From assembly GCA_037975125.1 (NCBI GenBank), contig CM075851.1, positions 76,387,349 through 76,451,348 on the forward strand: 64,000 nucleotides of DNA, read 5' to 3'. The DNA is from Latrodectus hesperus (Eukaryota; Arthropoda; Arachnida; Araneae; Theridiidae). A program made the position numbers and the translations under genes. Positions 12,588-25,451 of this stretch are shown piece after piece. A model generated the notes under the pieces. That model saw only the letters and a list, made by a program, of their open reading frames with translations. It had not been told where the DNA came from and searched no databases. The first letter of the stretch is position 1, and every line of letters starts with the position of its first letter.

Positions 12588-12625
12588 TTGGTTGGTTGGT
12601 TGGGTTTAATGGCGCAAGGTCCAAT
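12588..12625 (-). mobile_element. 38-bp LINE 3' stub with target-site duplication
   Basis: The sequence ttggttggttggttggg followed by ttaatggcgcaaggtcc matches the 3' terminus of the LINE at 42085-42779. It is bracketed by taaaataaacgtag (12574-12587) and taaaataaacttag (12626-12639), a 14-bp duplication with one mismatch. It is therefore an extremely 5'-truncated insertion, in minus orientation, that kept only the tail and one half of the terminal hairpin. Confidence 0.8.
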
Positions 12626-12889
12626 TAAAATAAACTTAGACCTTATAACTTCAGTTATATTCTCAGTGAAATGATTAAAATATATCTCTATATCATTTAT
12701 TGTTTAATTTTAAAGTACATAATTTCGAATCTCTTAGAAATTTTGAATAATCAACTCAAAATTTTTATTAAAGTCAGAAAGTAATGAATATAAATTTCTA
12801 AATTATTAAAAATATTCAAAATAATTTTACAACTTAGAAGTATATTTTTTTTTTTACATATATCTTCTAAATGGTATTCCATATGTCTT

Positions 12890-12975
12890 CCAAATTATGC
12901 TTGTAATTTGGATATTTTCCATTTATTCCTAATTACGTATGTAATTAGGATATATTTAAGGTATCCAAATTACAT
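12890..12975. repeat. Cluster of small inverted repeats
   Basis: Two adjacent palindromic units, ccaaattatgcttgtaatttgg (split here as ccaaatta / taatttgg) at 12890-12911 and a cctaatta / taattagg unit at about 12929-12950, are followed by atccaaattacat, which can pair back to the first. The set forms alternative hairpins and may be the remnant of a small fold-back element. Confidence 0.4.
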
Positions 12976-13653
12976 GGGTAAGAAATTAATGTATGGTTAA
13001 TATCCTCGTGACCCATTTCTTACGTTAGATGTAATTAATTTAGAGGCCATTTTTTAAATTAATTTTCTTTCTTTTCCAAACCAATTTAATGTTTTCCTTT
13101 TTTATAAGAAATTGAAATATAAAAAGAACTTTATAAAAATTTATGCATATGGTATTTTACTTATTTACTTAGTATTTTATTTGCTACCACAAATTAGTAA
13201 ATAAGGTATAAAATTATTCTATTCAATTATTTACACTGAATTGATTATTATTCTCAACTGTCTTATTCATCATGCAGTTATATTATTACTAAAATATATT
13301 TTCCTAAAATAAAAGATTTATTTGTAAGCATTCCATTAGAATACTTAAAAGTAGAATTCCGATTTTAAAAGAAGTATTTCGCAAATTAAATACTTAAATT
13401 TTATATTCCTCATTGCAAACACTGTTACACTGTATTAGTAAAAATAAATGGAACTATTTTCACTTTTTTTCCCTAAATGGAAAAATCAATTACAAATTAG
13501 CAAATCAAAATTTTATTAAGTGCCGACAGAATTTGCGTCAACTACTCCTATAATTATGCGTTTTATATATTATATAAAACGTTTTATACATAAAAAACCT
13601 CTCCCTCTTAGTTTCTTATATTATACAAATAGCCTTGAGTAGTTTTAAAAAAT

Positions 13654-13929
13654 GAAGCCCGGTGGCTGTTTCACGCTCCCAATTCACAGGTCTGAGGTTC
13701 GATCCTCGGGCTGGGCAAAGTTGAATCAGCCTTTCATCCCTTCAGTGGGTCGATTAACTGAGTACCAAGCATGCTTGGGAACTAAACACTGGGGATCTTA
13801 CGTTAGACTGACCTCCTAACTGGGACTTATGCTTCGCACCCCAGGGCCCTCGATTATGAAAACAGTTATGGGCACAGTAGGCCTTGGCCCACATGGGCTG
13901 TCGTGCCATGGAGCTTAGTTTAGTTTAGT
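13654..13929 (+). mobile_element. tRNA-derived SINE with perfect 14-bp TSD
   Basis: The head carries gcccggtggctg near 13656 and a B-box ggttcgatcc at 13696-13705, as in a tRNA, and is followed by a unique body. The 3' end is a run of tttag units (ttagtttagtttagtt). The element is flanked by identical tagttttaaaaaat at 13640-13653 and 13930-13943, which fixes its borders and shows insertion by target-primed reverse transcription. The intact TSD suggests fairly recent insertion. It has no protein-coding capacity, as expected of a SINE. Confidence 0.88.
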
Positions 13930-14249
13930 TAGTTTTAAAAAATATATTCTAGAATCTATAACAAAATTTTTCATCTAAACATTATAATTTAAATTGCTCA
14001 TTTGAATAATATTAATAAGTTCATTTAAATTTGCAAACTTTGTAATAAGAACGATGCCACAACTTGAAGTAAGAATATTTTATGTAGTTCAACTTCATAT
14101 ATTGAAGCCTTTTATCATTGATGTAGAATATGATGGTTGGACTTACTCTTTATAAAACAGGTGTTTGATTTTTCAACATTATATAACATTAAACAACAGC
14201 AATTTATCTTAAACCAATTAAGTTGATTATAAAAAGAAAGAAAAGAGAA

Positions 14250-14600
14250 AGTTCATCTAAATGGCGTGAAAATATTAAGAGAGCAATGCTTCTCTGGACA
14301 CAAAGGTGGCTCGTCTTCTAGCACTACAGATGAAAAACAAATGATAGCTGGAGAAATAAAATAATAAACAAAATGGCTGCCTCCATGAGAGGTTTGGCTA
14401 TTTATCACATTACGAGGCATCGCAGAACCCTTTGCAACCATTTGTTCGACAGTACAGAGACAGTAGATAATTTTACACGATAAGAAACCGGATTTAGTTC
14501 CTAATTAGTGGCATCAATGAGTGGCATACTCTATGACCTTTATCGCAGTTAGAGGTCACGATACCTGTCGAATGTTTGCAGGTCGCGAGAACGGAAAAAG
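14250..14600. promoter_or_regulatory. Mixed-composition intronic block with paired nuclear-receptor half-sites
   Basis: The block is less AT-rich than its surroundings and contains aaaatggctgcc (YY1-like) near 14370. It also has tgaccttt at about 14534 and agaggtcacg at about 14550, two AGGTCA-type half-sites arranged as an everted pair. There is no convincing exon. A regulatory role is a guess from these motifs. Confidence 0.25.
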
Positions 14601-15672
14601 ACTCACTCTTTTTTTTTTTGCTGTTGTTTACATAAGTTTGCTACTGTTAACTTCAAATAATTCTCACAATTTTTTTTCCCGAAAAATTCCTAACATGTTT
14701 TAGACAGGTTTTTACAGGTAGACAAGAAATATATATAACCCATAAATTTTATTTCTCATTCTCCAAAAATAGTCGAAAAAATGTTTTTTCGATCTCCTTT
14801 AAAACTTTTAAGCCTTTTATTTCAATAAAATAACAGAAGCAGATACAAAAGAAAATAGTTCGTTAGTAGTGTTAGTTATAAAATTTTGCTATAACTTTTT
14901 TATGATTCATTTGGTTTGTTACGTTACAATCAGTTTTGCATAATTTAAACAGGATCTGCAAATTAAAGAAGTTACATCAGCCTATAAGTAACAATGGGAG
15001 TTAAAAACCGAGAACCACTGAATCGAAAACCTGAACATAAACAAGAAAATTATTGATGAAGAGAATGATTGTTTAAAATTGCCCAAAGTATTAATCAAGT
15101 AGTAATCAATAATCAAAATGAATGTAAACCCTTAAAAGAAAGCATTAACTTTGATGCAACTTTTTGATTTAAAAAAAATGCTATAAAAGACTCGAAATTC
15201 AGAAGTTCAGGAAAATTTAATTATTATCATTATTAAAATAAAATTTACTTTGTAGAAAATATAAAAAATATAGTTACTTTACAGATATGTATTACTCATA
15301 TTAGTTAAACAAAAGTTTTGATAATCCCATTTGATTCATCAGATTCAATAATAAGATTTAGCGATGCAAATAAATTATGACTTTTGTCATGATAAAAAAT
15401 TTTATTCATGGTTTTAAGGTACATAATTTATATATTAGAATATTTTACGTATTTGCTTCATAATTTCTTCCTAAGATCTCTCAAAATAAAAACTGATATT
15501 TTGTGAAGACCGTTATTTTAAATACCTCTAACTCTTAATCCCAAATTATTCACATACTTAAAATCAATATTATATACATAGAAAAAAATATACGAGTTCT
15601 GCAGCGACACTTATTATTTTTGCTTGCATCTTCTGTGTATCAGGAGCTTAGAGATTTCAGGAGTATACAAGC

Positions 15673-15735
15673 GAGAGAGAGAGAGAAAAAGAGAGAGAAA
15701 TAAAGAAAGAAAGAGAGAAAGAGAGAGAGAGAGAT
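15673..15735. repeat. (GA)n-rich microsatellite
   Basis: A purine tract of gagagaga interrupted by aaag and aaata. The open frame through it, rich in Arg, Glu and Lys, is an artefact of the repeat. GA tracts can bind GAGA-type factors in arthropods, but nothing here shows this. Confidence 0.8.
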
Positions 15736-18700
15736 ACGAGGCCGTTAAATCAATTTTACTCTCAGAATCCCCTCGAATACTATATTTGAATTTATATCAT
15801 TTATCGTTAAATTTTTTAATTGGAAGTTTTTGAAGTCATGGACTATAAAATATTATCCCAGTTGTCCCCTTTTATGAGTCAACCCTTTTATGTCTTGGAA
15901 ATATATGGATGCATAAAATGCTGTGTTACGCACTATTCCTACTTACATTTTGAAAATTCTTCAAAAAAATGTCAACGATATTAAAAATCTATTCACAGTA
16001 AAATAAACATTCGTTGTCTTAAAGATTTAAATTAAGTAGTAGAAGGTGTTGAAATTGCTGTGTGCGTGCTATGACCATCATGTATATCTTGACTTAGAAT
16101 TTCTGGCTTGCATTTTGGTGATAAATATGGGTACTATTAATAGTCTTTGAAAGCCAATATATTGATTAAAAGTAAATAAACAATAATAACAGATTATCAA
16201 TACACAAATGGTAAGTAATCCATTTTTAAATTTTAATCAAGTAGTAATATCAAAAGTTTCCTATAAAATTTATGTATAAAAAATAACTATCTTTGATTTA
16301 TAAATATAATAAAGCTGTAAAAAATTGAATTATAATAGCAATATTAAAAACAAATTATAAAATAGTGAGACTAAAAGGTTATCATTCGGAATTGTCCTTT
16401 AGATTGTAAAATCAAAATCACAGTTAATATAATAATTACATAAAAGGCATTGAAGATTAAACTATTCTACTCTGAATAAATTATTTGCGAGATGTTTGGA
16501 ATGTAAATATTCATTATTTAATGAATTTATTAAATATTGCAAGAAAATTTTGTAAGAACTAAATTCAAAAAAATATTTGTACAAATTATACTAAGAAAAT
16601 AACTCATGCATAGAATATATTGTAGAAAATATTTTTATAGCGAAAGTATTCGCCATTCTTCCGTATCATTCCTGAGATTTAATTATTAATATACGGACCA
16701 CACACCTTAACTTTTGAACTTGGGCAACAGGTATTCCTAGGGATAGCTGCACCGTACAGGTTATATGAAGGTGCGAAAAAAATTCAAAATGACTCATTTA
16801 ATTTATATCCATGATTTGTTCGTAAATGATGAATTACACCGAAAATTTAAAATAATAAAAGGCATTAAGAAATATGGGGCTAATTTTTGAGGAATAAAGT
16901 AATATGATAAAGCTCAAAATAAAATTTCTGGAATTAAAAGTGTGTTCAATTGAGTGAGTAAATACTTTGCCTTTTTTGTGTTGATATTAGCTTTGCTTCT
17001 TCATTTCAAGTTGAATTTAATGAGATATTTATTAATGAATAAATGATTATATTTCTAAAACCAATAGTTAATTGATCGAATTTTTAGCGAGACATTTTGA
17101 TTTATATAAAACTAGAAAACATTTATTTAAAAGATAAATTAAAGAACATAAATATCAAAACAGTTTTCATCAATTTTCCAATAATTGTGTTGTTTAATTA
17201 AAATTTTTATAGAAAATATAAATTTTATAAGAACAGCAATATAAACTTATCAAAAATAAATACATAACCGTATTTAAAATTTACACGGTGATTGAAATAA
17301 ATTTGAAAAGGAAACTCTAAAATGTTTTATTTATTTAAAAAATTTTATTTTATGAACAATGCAGCTCTGTTTACAGCAGCAATTTCATTTAAATTGTGTT
17401 TTAATGTACCTTATAGGAAGGTTATTTATCGCAATTGTAGTGGATGCGTACAAACGAATTTTACCTAAGCATTATACTTTTCATGCAGTTAGAAAAAAAT
17501 TTTTTAATTGTAGTTTACATGAAATTATCATTTACAACGCTTAGTTCTCCAATTTAAAATTCGTGATGAAAATAATAAAACTTATAAAGGAAATTCTTAA
17601 AATATTTTTAAATCTAAAAATGCGCGAAGAATTTTCTTTTAAAGTTTTGATATTATTATTATTTACTTTTTTTATGTTATATACTAAATTATTTAGCGAC
17701 ATATTAAATTATTTATGAGAAACTTTAAGCATAAAAATAATTAATAGTTATTGTATTTTTAATCTAAAAATGCATATAAGAACTTATTATTTTTATATTT
17801 TAGATTATATATAAATCAATTAGCAAAAACTGTATAAAAACTTATAATTGTTGTTTATTACAAAACCTTATAATAATTTTAAATAAAAAAATATTTTTTA
17901 AAGAAAATTCATCAAAAATTTATGCCTTGCAAATTTTCCAAAATAATGTATAATTATAAATTAAAATTATGATTATACATTATTTTAGGAATATTTACGA
18001 TATGTTAAATTTTTTATGTAAAAAATGCTTAGAAATTTTTAATTTTCATGAACATTTGTGTGCATACATTAATTATTTGTATATTTTATTGTATAACTTA
18101 ATTAATTTCTCTTTATTTCAAGTAGAAATCTATGCATGAGAAAAAATTGAAATAACTGCATGTATTTTCATAATAAGGAATTGAGGTTTCATTTTGTAAA
18201 TTTATTAAAATTTATAAAGGAGATATAAAGAAAAAGGAAAAAAGAAATTACAACTGTTTATTTGAAGCATAAAGAGAAAACCACCATTAAATCGTAATAG
18301 GTAAGAAAAAACTGTATAAAACTCATCTTAATAGCTCTTTCTCAGAAATAAGTGCGGAAAATAACTTAATAAATTAAACCTTCTCCTTATATATTTGGCC
18401 AAAACAATGAACATTTATGTTATTCGGGCGTAATATGTCATCTGTGACCCTTAAATTACAAGAAGAGACAGTTAACGTAATTTGACTATTGCTTATAATA
18501 TACCCTTTAAATGCTCGTTTGTCCTTGTAAAAAGATGAATCTTGGTACAACTTGAAATAAAGGGAGAAAAAGCAAAAAATCATATTAAGAACTGAGCGAA
18601 GATAGTATTTCCGTTGAATTGGGCAAGGAATTAAGAGAAAGTACGCAGTAAATTACAACGTAAATAGTTATAGCTTTCTCGAATTTACTGTTATATTCGC

Positions 18701-19067
18701 ATGAGAAAGAATCGTTTGCATTCCATCTTTTTTTCGAGACGGAATTTAAATGGTAGAATTAAGAAAGGGAAGAATGGCAACGGAAAAATACGCGGAAATA
18801 AAAGAGAGAGGTCCATGATATGACATCGTTAGGAATTTTGTTTTTTTTCTCATTCAAGGAGATTTAAATGTTTTTGTAAGCTGTTTATATTAATGTTTAT
18901 ATATATTGCGAGTAATATACTTTTATCAATTTAATACTTAATGTCAGATGAATAATAAAGGGCCGTTTTAATTTTAATAACCTTGAATAAAATTTACGCA
19001 TGGAAGAACCTGGTGTTTAAATAAATATTATATATAAAAAAAGCAATTAAAAATCAGGACAACTTAC

Positions 19068-19113
19068 CAACTTTGGTTTCATACGACTCCCATTCTTCTA
19101 TAGCGACATTTAA
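19068..19113 (-). CDS. RhoGEF gene, DH-domain exon
   Basis: This 46-nt exon has a strong acceptor (ttttttcag) and a GTAAGTT donor. It starts in phase 0 and ends with one base (G) that joins CT of the next exon to give Ala. The 15 codons read LNVAIEEWESYETKV. In DH domains this is the segment L..xIxxW just before the IgdIF helix, and together with the flanking exons it aligns without gaps to that pattern up to the conserved Trp. Although short, its phase, splice sites and motif all agree. Confidence 0.8.
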
Positions 19114-19486
19114 CTGAAAAAATAATGAAAAGTAACTATGATGCACAAAATATGCATGTTTAGCAATTTTAAAATATTTTCCTGAAAGTATAAGACAATA
19201 ATACAATTGAATTAACTTGAATTAAACAAGTTCTAAATGTGTAAAAATGCAATCAAATAACACAATAACAATAAAAATGTTTAATCAAGTCAGTATTAAC
19301 TAATATGTAACTAAAAATATCAATCAAACTTACTATTCATATTTAATGATAATCATAAGTACATGCTTTAAATAGAATTTAATATCTGTGATGGAAACCT
19401 GAACGCTCACACGCATACGGAAAAAATGGATTGTAGTTTGGAATTACCCTATTTTAAATTGAGAGTTTATAATGCAATAAATAGTA

Positions 19487-19663
19487 GTTTGGTTTGTTTG
19501 TCGCTCAACGGTCATTTTTTGCACACAAGGGCTAATTAGACCGGGACTTACGGTTTAAAGTGGAATCCGAACCACTACAAACATCCATGCCCAAGGTGGG
19601 ATTCGAACCCACGAACTGTTGATCCGAAGACAAGAGCGCTAACCATTCGGCTGCCAGCTCGGC
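19487..19663 (-). mobile_element. tRNA-derived SINE (family B) with 13-bp TSD
   Basis: Read on the minus strand the head is tRNA-like: ggcagccgaatggttagcgc as the A-box region and ggttcgaatccc as the B-box. A body follows that includes ggttcggattccactttaaa, and the end is a CAAA-rich tail. The flanks gcaataaatagta at 19474-19486 and 19664-19676 are identical, so the borders are exact. Relatives in the same orientation lie near 51866-52056, 54803-54977 and, more decayed, at 51801-51833 and 54608-54740. On the plus strand the tRNA-like part could be misread as a tRNA gene. Confidence 0.88.
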
Positions 19664-22469
19664 GCAATAAATAGTAACAAACGAGATCATTTTTGCTAAT
19701 GTTAAACACACGAATAATATGTTGTTAATATAAATACGACAACAAATTATTAAAACGTAACGTATGAGACTAAGATTTTTAATCAAATTAATATAAATGT
19801 AAAAACTGAGAGAACAATGCTTTATTAATACTGATAATTTAGTTTGATTAATTTTTCATTATTAATTGACTTTTAAATTTTAAAACATAGCTTTTATCTC
19901 TTTTCAGCGTCATGCTTATTTATAACTTTGCTTATGCAGTTTATGTAGAACTCTATATTTTTTTCATCTTAAGTTATATTAAAAAAGAATTATTTGTATT
20001 TTCAATCTTAGCTAAAATTTGTGCCCGTGAATTTATTGCTTACTGTTTTATTATTTTTTTTTACCGTCTTTTGAGAGATTTGGCAGGAAAGAAAGCAGCC
20101 ACAATAATTACAATACAGTATGAAAATAATGATAAGTAAGGAATAGAAAATTTCAGCTTCATTTCCATATGAAAGTAGATGGAAAGTGTGGAGAAAAAAA
20201 ATCTTACAGTTTAGATTCCTTTTGACAAAATCCTATGGGGCATATTTTTAAAAGAATGAATGATAAGATCTTTGTAAAAGAAGAATTATTTGCTTTCTTA
20301 TCTTGCTTATTTTTATTTAACTGCTACTTAAATTAGGAATATGGTAGGAAATATTTCTACGTGTAGGTATTATATTTATTATTTAGCCATCAACTTTTCT
20401 CTTATTGATTTAGAGAATGAATTTAGAATGTTCCTTTTCTCTGTCTATGTAGCCCTTGTTCTTTTCTCTTTCTTTCTGATATGTATATTCTGTAAGAAAT
20501 AATAATAAAATAAATATCCTAGCTTTAAAATATTAACAAAATTATTATTCCTTTGTGAACTTAAATTGAATAATTATATTCGGTTCAATATATAAGTTGG
20601 TCAACTTCTGTCCGAATTTTCACGCCATATCTGTAAAGTGGTCATAAGTTTAAGCAAGTGGAGATTATATTTATAACAGGATGAAAAAATTTGTACCCAC
20701 TCCAGAGGTGCACATTTGCTTAATGTTAATGATTCGTGGTGCATCTTTAAGTGCACATGAAGGCAATGTCTTTCAATTTCGAACCACTTCCAGGTGATAT
20801 AGCTGACACCTAGAGATAGATACCTCTATAAACTTCTGTAACACACCCACAAGAAATATCAAGTAACAAAGAAGTAACGAATTCATACCATATCAGAATT
20901 TGCCCATTATCAAGTTGTTTGAGCCATTATCAAGGATGCTTAATGCCTACGAGAACCAGTTCATAAAAGGACGGCTGATAAAATGTGAAAATATATTTAA
21001 ATGAAATGCTGATTTATGGCGCCCTACCCATTACATCGTACACCAAAAAATTCATAGGTTACATCATTCCTGTTCCCGAAAGGTGAGAAATTTTCTTTTT
21101 GAGTGACCTCACTTATATATAAGATTATTTATTTAAAATTTTATTTACCCATACATATCAGACAGTCATAATCAAAAAGCCAGTACAGAAAGTAATCCAC
21201 CAAAAATATAGAGAATAATTTGATAAAATTTGGTATTGATATCGTGCAAAGCAAAAATTTTGACTATAAAAATATGTAATTAAAAATTGCATCAATTGTA
21301 TTCAAATATAAATATTTATCAACAAACTTTACCAATAAATTTTTATTACGTTAATTTTTATTTAGTTTCATAAGTAATGTTAGTTTTTGTGATGTTACAT
21401 TTATAAATATTTTATATTAAAAAGTAAAGAATATTTTAAAACGTATTATTTCCCTATACAGGCATTCGAATTCAATCAAATGTATCAGATGCAAAACAGC
21501 AACATATAATATTTAGTGTTAAAATATTCAAATTGTACTCTTTCTAAATCCACTTTTTTACGTTTACCTAAAGAACTTAGTATTTGATTTAACTGCTTTT
21601 TCGTGAACTTATAAAGTTCAAATTTTAGAGCCACGCTTTAATTCAGGAGACTAATTTTTAGTAATTTGCGATATTCATTTTGCGCTTCAGAATACATTGT
21701 TTCACAATGTGATCTTCTATAATATTGATGTATGTATTCTCATAAAGCAGAGATATGATTAAAATTGCAACTTTGATAATTTTTATATAATTGCAATTCT
21801 AACTCATATAGAATTATAAAAAATATTACTTTTTTTAAAGTAACAGTTTCTTTAATTCTATATATTAACAACATACTCTATTAGTAAGAAATGGAATACA
21901 ATATTTGAAAATTAATTTGCTGCTAAATTTTCTCTGAAAAACTTTTAGTCTTATTAATGGGAGTTTTTTATTTTTACATAAAACATTTAAAAAATACTTT
22001 AGATTTGTTAGTTAAGTTTCGATCTATTTTTTATTATAAGATGCAATAATTTAGTGGTAAGTGAAATAATAATTTAGTGGTAAGATATGCTTTATTTTGA
22101 ATCACATGATGTAATACTCTAAAACTAGTTTCTTGCTGAATTTATTGGCGGATAATTCTTTATTTTCGTCTATCATAAATTTTAAAAGTATATATGTATG
22201 AAATATTCTATAGCTTGTTTATTAAAAACTTTTACAATTTTTTTTATAAATTCGTTGCTAAATAACTTTTTTATCCCTCACTCATTTTAAATACATAAAG
22301 AATATAGTACCATCTAACAGTAAAATTTTGAACTAATTTTTACTGATACGTAATTTCCGCATGCCATAAATAACACCTGCTAAATTAATGGAATTATTTT
22401 AAGACCGGATGTGTGAAAAACAGGTACAAATTTTGTAAATAAATCATGTTAATTTTTAAATACATATAC

Positions 22470-22914
22470 TACATTTAATTGCTGACAATTAACAGCAATA
22501 AAATTTGATTATTGGTTTTATTTTCCGAGTGTATAAAGCATGAAATGAACCATTTCATCCACCTTGATTTCTACAGTATCTCAGAAGAATAACATTTGTC
22601 ATATATTTCTTCTTTTAACCAAATATTAGATGATTCAGTTGAAATTTCCCTTATTAGTTTTCTCTCACAAGAAAGGAATCTATAAATTTAAATTAATTTG
22701 TCTTTATCAGTATCTTTCTTATCGACTATAATGTATAAGTTCTCATATATAAATTTCTTAGAAAAAATCAGGTCAATTTTTAAATATTTAAATAGTAGTA
22801 ATTAACAATTAGCATTTGATAATTATCTTTTCTTTCGTCTGTTTTGAAACATGAAATGGAGCTAATTCATCTACCTAATCCCGAATACTACTTCAGAATA
22901 GTAACATTTTTGTT
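22470..22914. repeat. Local tandem duplication, later split by the hAT insertion
   Basis: A unit of roughly 300 bp occurs twice. Shared landmarks are aacatgaaatgg/gcatgaaatgaac, a cagaatagtaacat/cagaagaataacat stretch, ccaaatattagatgatt and tatcagtatntttcttat. In the second copy the hAT element sits between the two middle landmarks, so the copy continues at about 25460-25640. The copies are clearly diverged, so the duplication is older than the transposon. Confidence 0.6.
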
Positions 22915-22922
22915 ACATAAGT

Positions 22923-25451
22923 CAGTGTTTCTCAACCTTTTAGTATTCACGGCCCAATTTTCAATCATAATTTTCATCGCGCCCCCCTCCCCACCGCATA
23001 CAATAATAGTGTATTTTGAGTATTTTGGCGCTAAACCTACACTATAACCTTAATTTTAAACTTTACAAATTAACAAGAATACGATAATTTATTGACATTT
23101 TGCAACACCGATCCTCAGCATTGAAAAAACAAGATTCTTATGTATTTTTTTATTCTTGCGTCCCGCCATGTCGGTCATTCTCACGGTTTCGATTTCCAAT
23201 TTTAATTCCAGACAATCTTATTCGAATCGAGTCTTCTATCGCTATTGAATCTATTCTGAATGTGTATGTTATATATATTTTCGTGTAATTGCAATTCACC
23301 GTATTAAATATTCACGGCAGCAGACTTATGCAGAATCATGGATAAATTTTTAAGCGGGCAATGGACGATAGACAAGCATTAACAAGTACACAGACGATCG
23401 TGGTTTCGAAAATAAAATCAATAAAATATCATCAAAAATACTTAAATTTTGAGTTTACTAGTACTGAAGTAAATGAAGAAGAAAGGTCCCTGTGTATTAT
23501 TTGTTTTAAAATGTTTGCGGCAGACAGCATGAAATCTAATAAACTTAAACGACATTTGGAAACGCTTCATAGTGAGAACGTAAGCCCAAAGAATTCTTCG
23601 AATTAAAATTAAAATCATATGAAAAGCAAAAATCATTGTTTAACAATACTGTGTCTGAGAATGAAAAAGCTTTATTTGACTCTTACAAAGTTTCATGAAA
23701 AATAGCCAGATGTAAAATGCTTCACACTATTGGTGAAGAGCTTATTTTGCCAGCCGCAATTGATATTGTAGAAATTATGTTTGGAGATAATTTGTCAAAA
23801 AATTGCAGTGTATACCTCTTTCAAATGATACAGTTGCCCGTCGAATTGCTGATATAGCCGAAGATGTAGAGTGTCAGCTTTTGTCGAAGTTGCGAGACGA
23901 ATTGTTTTCAAAACAACTCGATGAGGCAACAGATAGTAATAAAGATACTCATTTCTTTGCCTATGCTAGATTTTGTGATGATTTATCAGTAGTAGAATTA
24001 CTTTTCTGCAAACCAACTCAAACCAACAGCACTCGCATTATTTCTATCTTAAATGATTTTATGAACGAGGCAAACATAAAATAGGAAAATTGCATCGGAA
24101 TATGCACCGATGGTGCTCGTTCTATGTCCGGAAGATTCCAAAGTATTGAAGCACTTGCGAAACAAAAATCGCCACAGTGCGTCTGGACACATTGCATGAT
24201 CCAAAGAGAAGCTATGACTTCCAAAGAAATGAGTCCTGGTTTGAAAATTGTGTTAACTACGGTTGTAACCGTAGTAAATTATATAAAAATGAGACCCCTG
24301 AAATCAAGAATCCTTTCCGCACTTTGTAAAGACATGGGTGCAATACATTCAGCATTACTATTTTATTGCGAGGCAAGATGGTTATCACGATGGAAATTTT
24401 TGCAACGTGTTTATGAATTAAGAGAAGAAATCGCCGTTTTCCTAGAAGAGGAAAGACCGGAAGCTGAGAATTTTCGCGATAGTTTATTTGTGATGAAATT
24501 GAGCTACATATTCAAGAAATTAAATAACTCGAATCTTCAACTGCATGGAGCAAATACACATATATTGTATACGAGTGATAAAGTTAATGCTTTTTGTAGG
24601 AAATTGGAATTGTGGAGCAGAAGTTTAAAGCAAGAAAACTTAATATTGTTTGCAAATTTGAATGATTGTATTAAAACTTACAAGGCTGAAGAACAACCTG
24701 TAAAAGTTGTTTTTGTAACCATTGAAAATCATTTAGCAATGCTAGCAAAGAATTTTAAAAAGTACTTTCTTGCTGACGACAAACTGTTATCAAGTTACAA
24801 GTGGGTGAGGGATCCATTTCAAAATACTCCTGAAGGACTCTCAATTGAAGAGGAAGAAACCTTCATAGACTTCACGACAAGCGGCGAAACCAAAAGACAA
24901 TTGAGTAATAATTCACTCTTTGAATTTTGTGCAGGAGTGGATGATGAGTTTTTTCTGCACTAAAAACAAGGGCATTTCGTATTTTACTACCATTTTCAAC
25001 ATCTTACCTTTGTGAAACTGAATTTTCTGCGGTGGTTTCTTTGAAGACAAAATATAGATCTCAGCTAAATATATAAAAAAAAAAGAACTGAGAGTCTCTA
25101 TTTCTAATATTAAACCCTCCTTCGAAAAACTTTGCTCTGAAAGACAGGCCGAAGGAAGTGACTAATAAATATTTTGTTTTTAATTTAGTAAGTTGTTTTA
25201 ATTTAACAAGTTAATTATTAAATATGTCAAAATGTATTTTGTTTTATATGTGTGTGTGTTCTTTCCTTTCAGTCACTTAATCAATTTTTTTAAATAACAT
25301 TTCGAATGCTTATATTCATTAAATAACATTTCGAATGTTTATATTTCGAATGAATAATTTAGAGTTATTGGAATATATTAGAGTTATTGGAATATAATAG
25401 GATATGCTCGCGACCCCTAGGGGGGCGCGCCCAACAGGTTGAGAATCACTG
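22923..25451 (+). mobile_element. hAT transposon (Buster/ZBED5-like), full length but inactive
   Basis: The ends are cagtgtttctcaacctttt and the inverted cagtgattctcaacctgtt, the CAG..TTCTCAACC type typical of Buster-group hAT elements. The 8-bp duplication acataagt lies at 22915-22922 and 25452-25459, as expected for hAT transposases. The 2529-bp element encloses a decayed transposase gene (23361-25165) on the plus strand. Inside the 3' end there are tandem repeats of a taaataacatttcgaatg unit. With both ends and TSD intact but the gene broken, it could still have been mobilised in trans at some time. Confidence 0.92.
23361..25165 (+). pseudogene. hAT transposase pseudogene (ZBED5/SCAND3-type)
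   Basis: An N-terminal BED-type zinc finger is visible at about 23490-23570 (CIICFKMF, then HLETLH). The catalytic core follows: DEATDSNKD near 23910 with the first Asp, CTDGARSMSG near 24105 with the second, and RWLSRW near 24380, a conserved hAT feature. The C-terminal dimerisation region is LCETEFSAVVSLKTKYRS near 25010, with the Glu expected as third acidic residue. Breaks are an early stop at 23604, a TGA near 23695, a frameshift in an A-run near 23795, a TAG at 24082 where the family has Trp, a shift near 24961 and another in the A-run near 25080. The usual CxxH motif reads THCMIQRE, with Gln in place of His. The last codon is followed by TAA at 25163. Confidence 0.88.

Larger units (their letters stand above)
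5980..19067 (-). other. RhoGEF intron, ~13.1 kb
   Basis: Long phase-1 intron between DH exons. It holds a LINE remnant (7508-7893), two tRNA-derived SINEs (9137-9396, 13654-13929), a 38-bp LINE 3' stub (12588-12625), several hairpins, a GA-rich microsatellite and three less AT-rich blocks (about 8280-8640, 10600-10960, 14250-14600) that may be regulatory. Between these it is AT-rich and shows nothing else I can support. A zinc-knuckle-like reading near 6080-6200 on the minus strand was considered and rejected. Confidence 0.6.

Noticed and set aside
15624..15833. Open frame rich in Arg, Glu and Lys
   Set aside because: It runs through a (GA)n-type tract; the charged stretch is the repeat in translation.
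19601..19663. tRNA-like sequence with a good B-box
   Set aside because: It is the head of a SINE with exact TSD, not a free tRNA gene.
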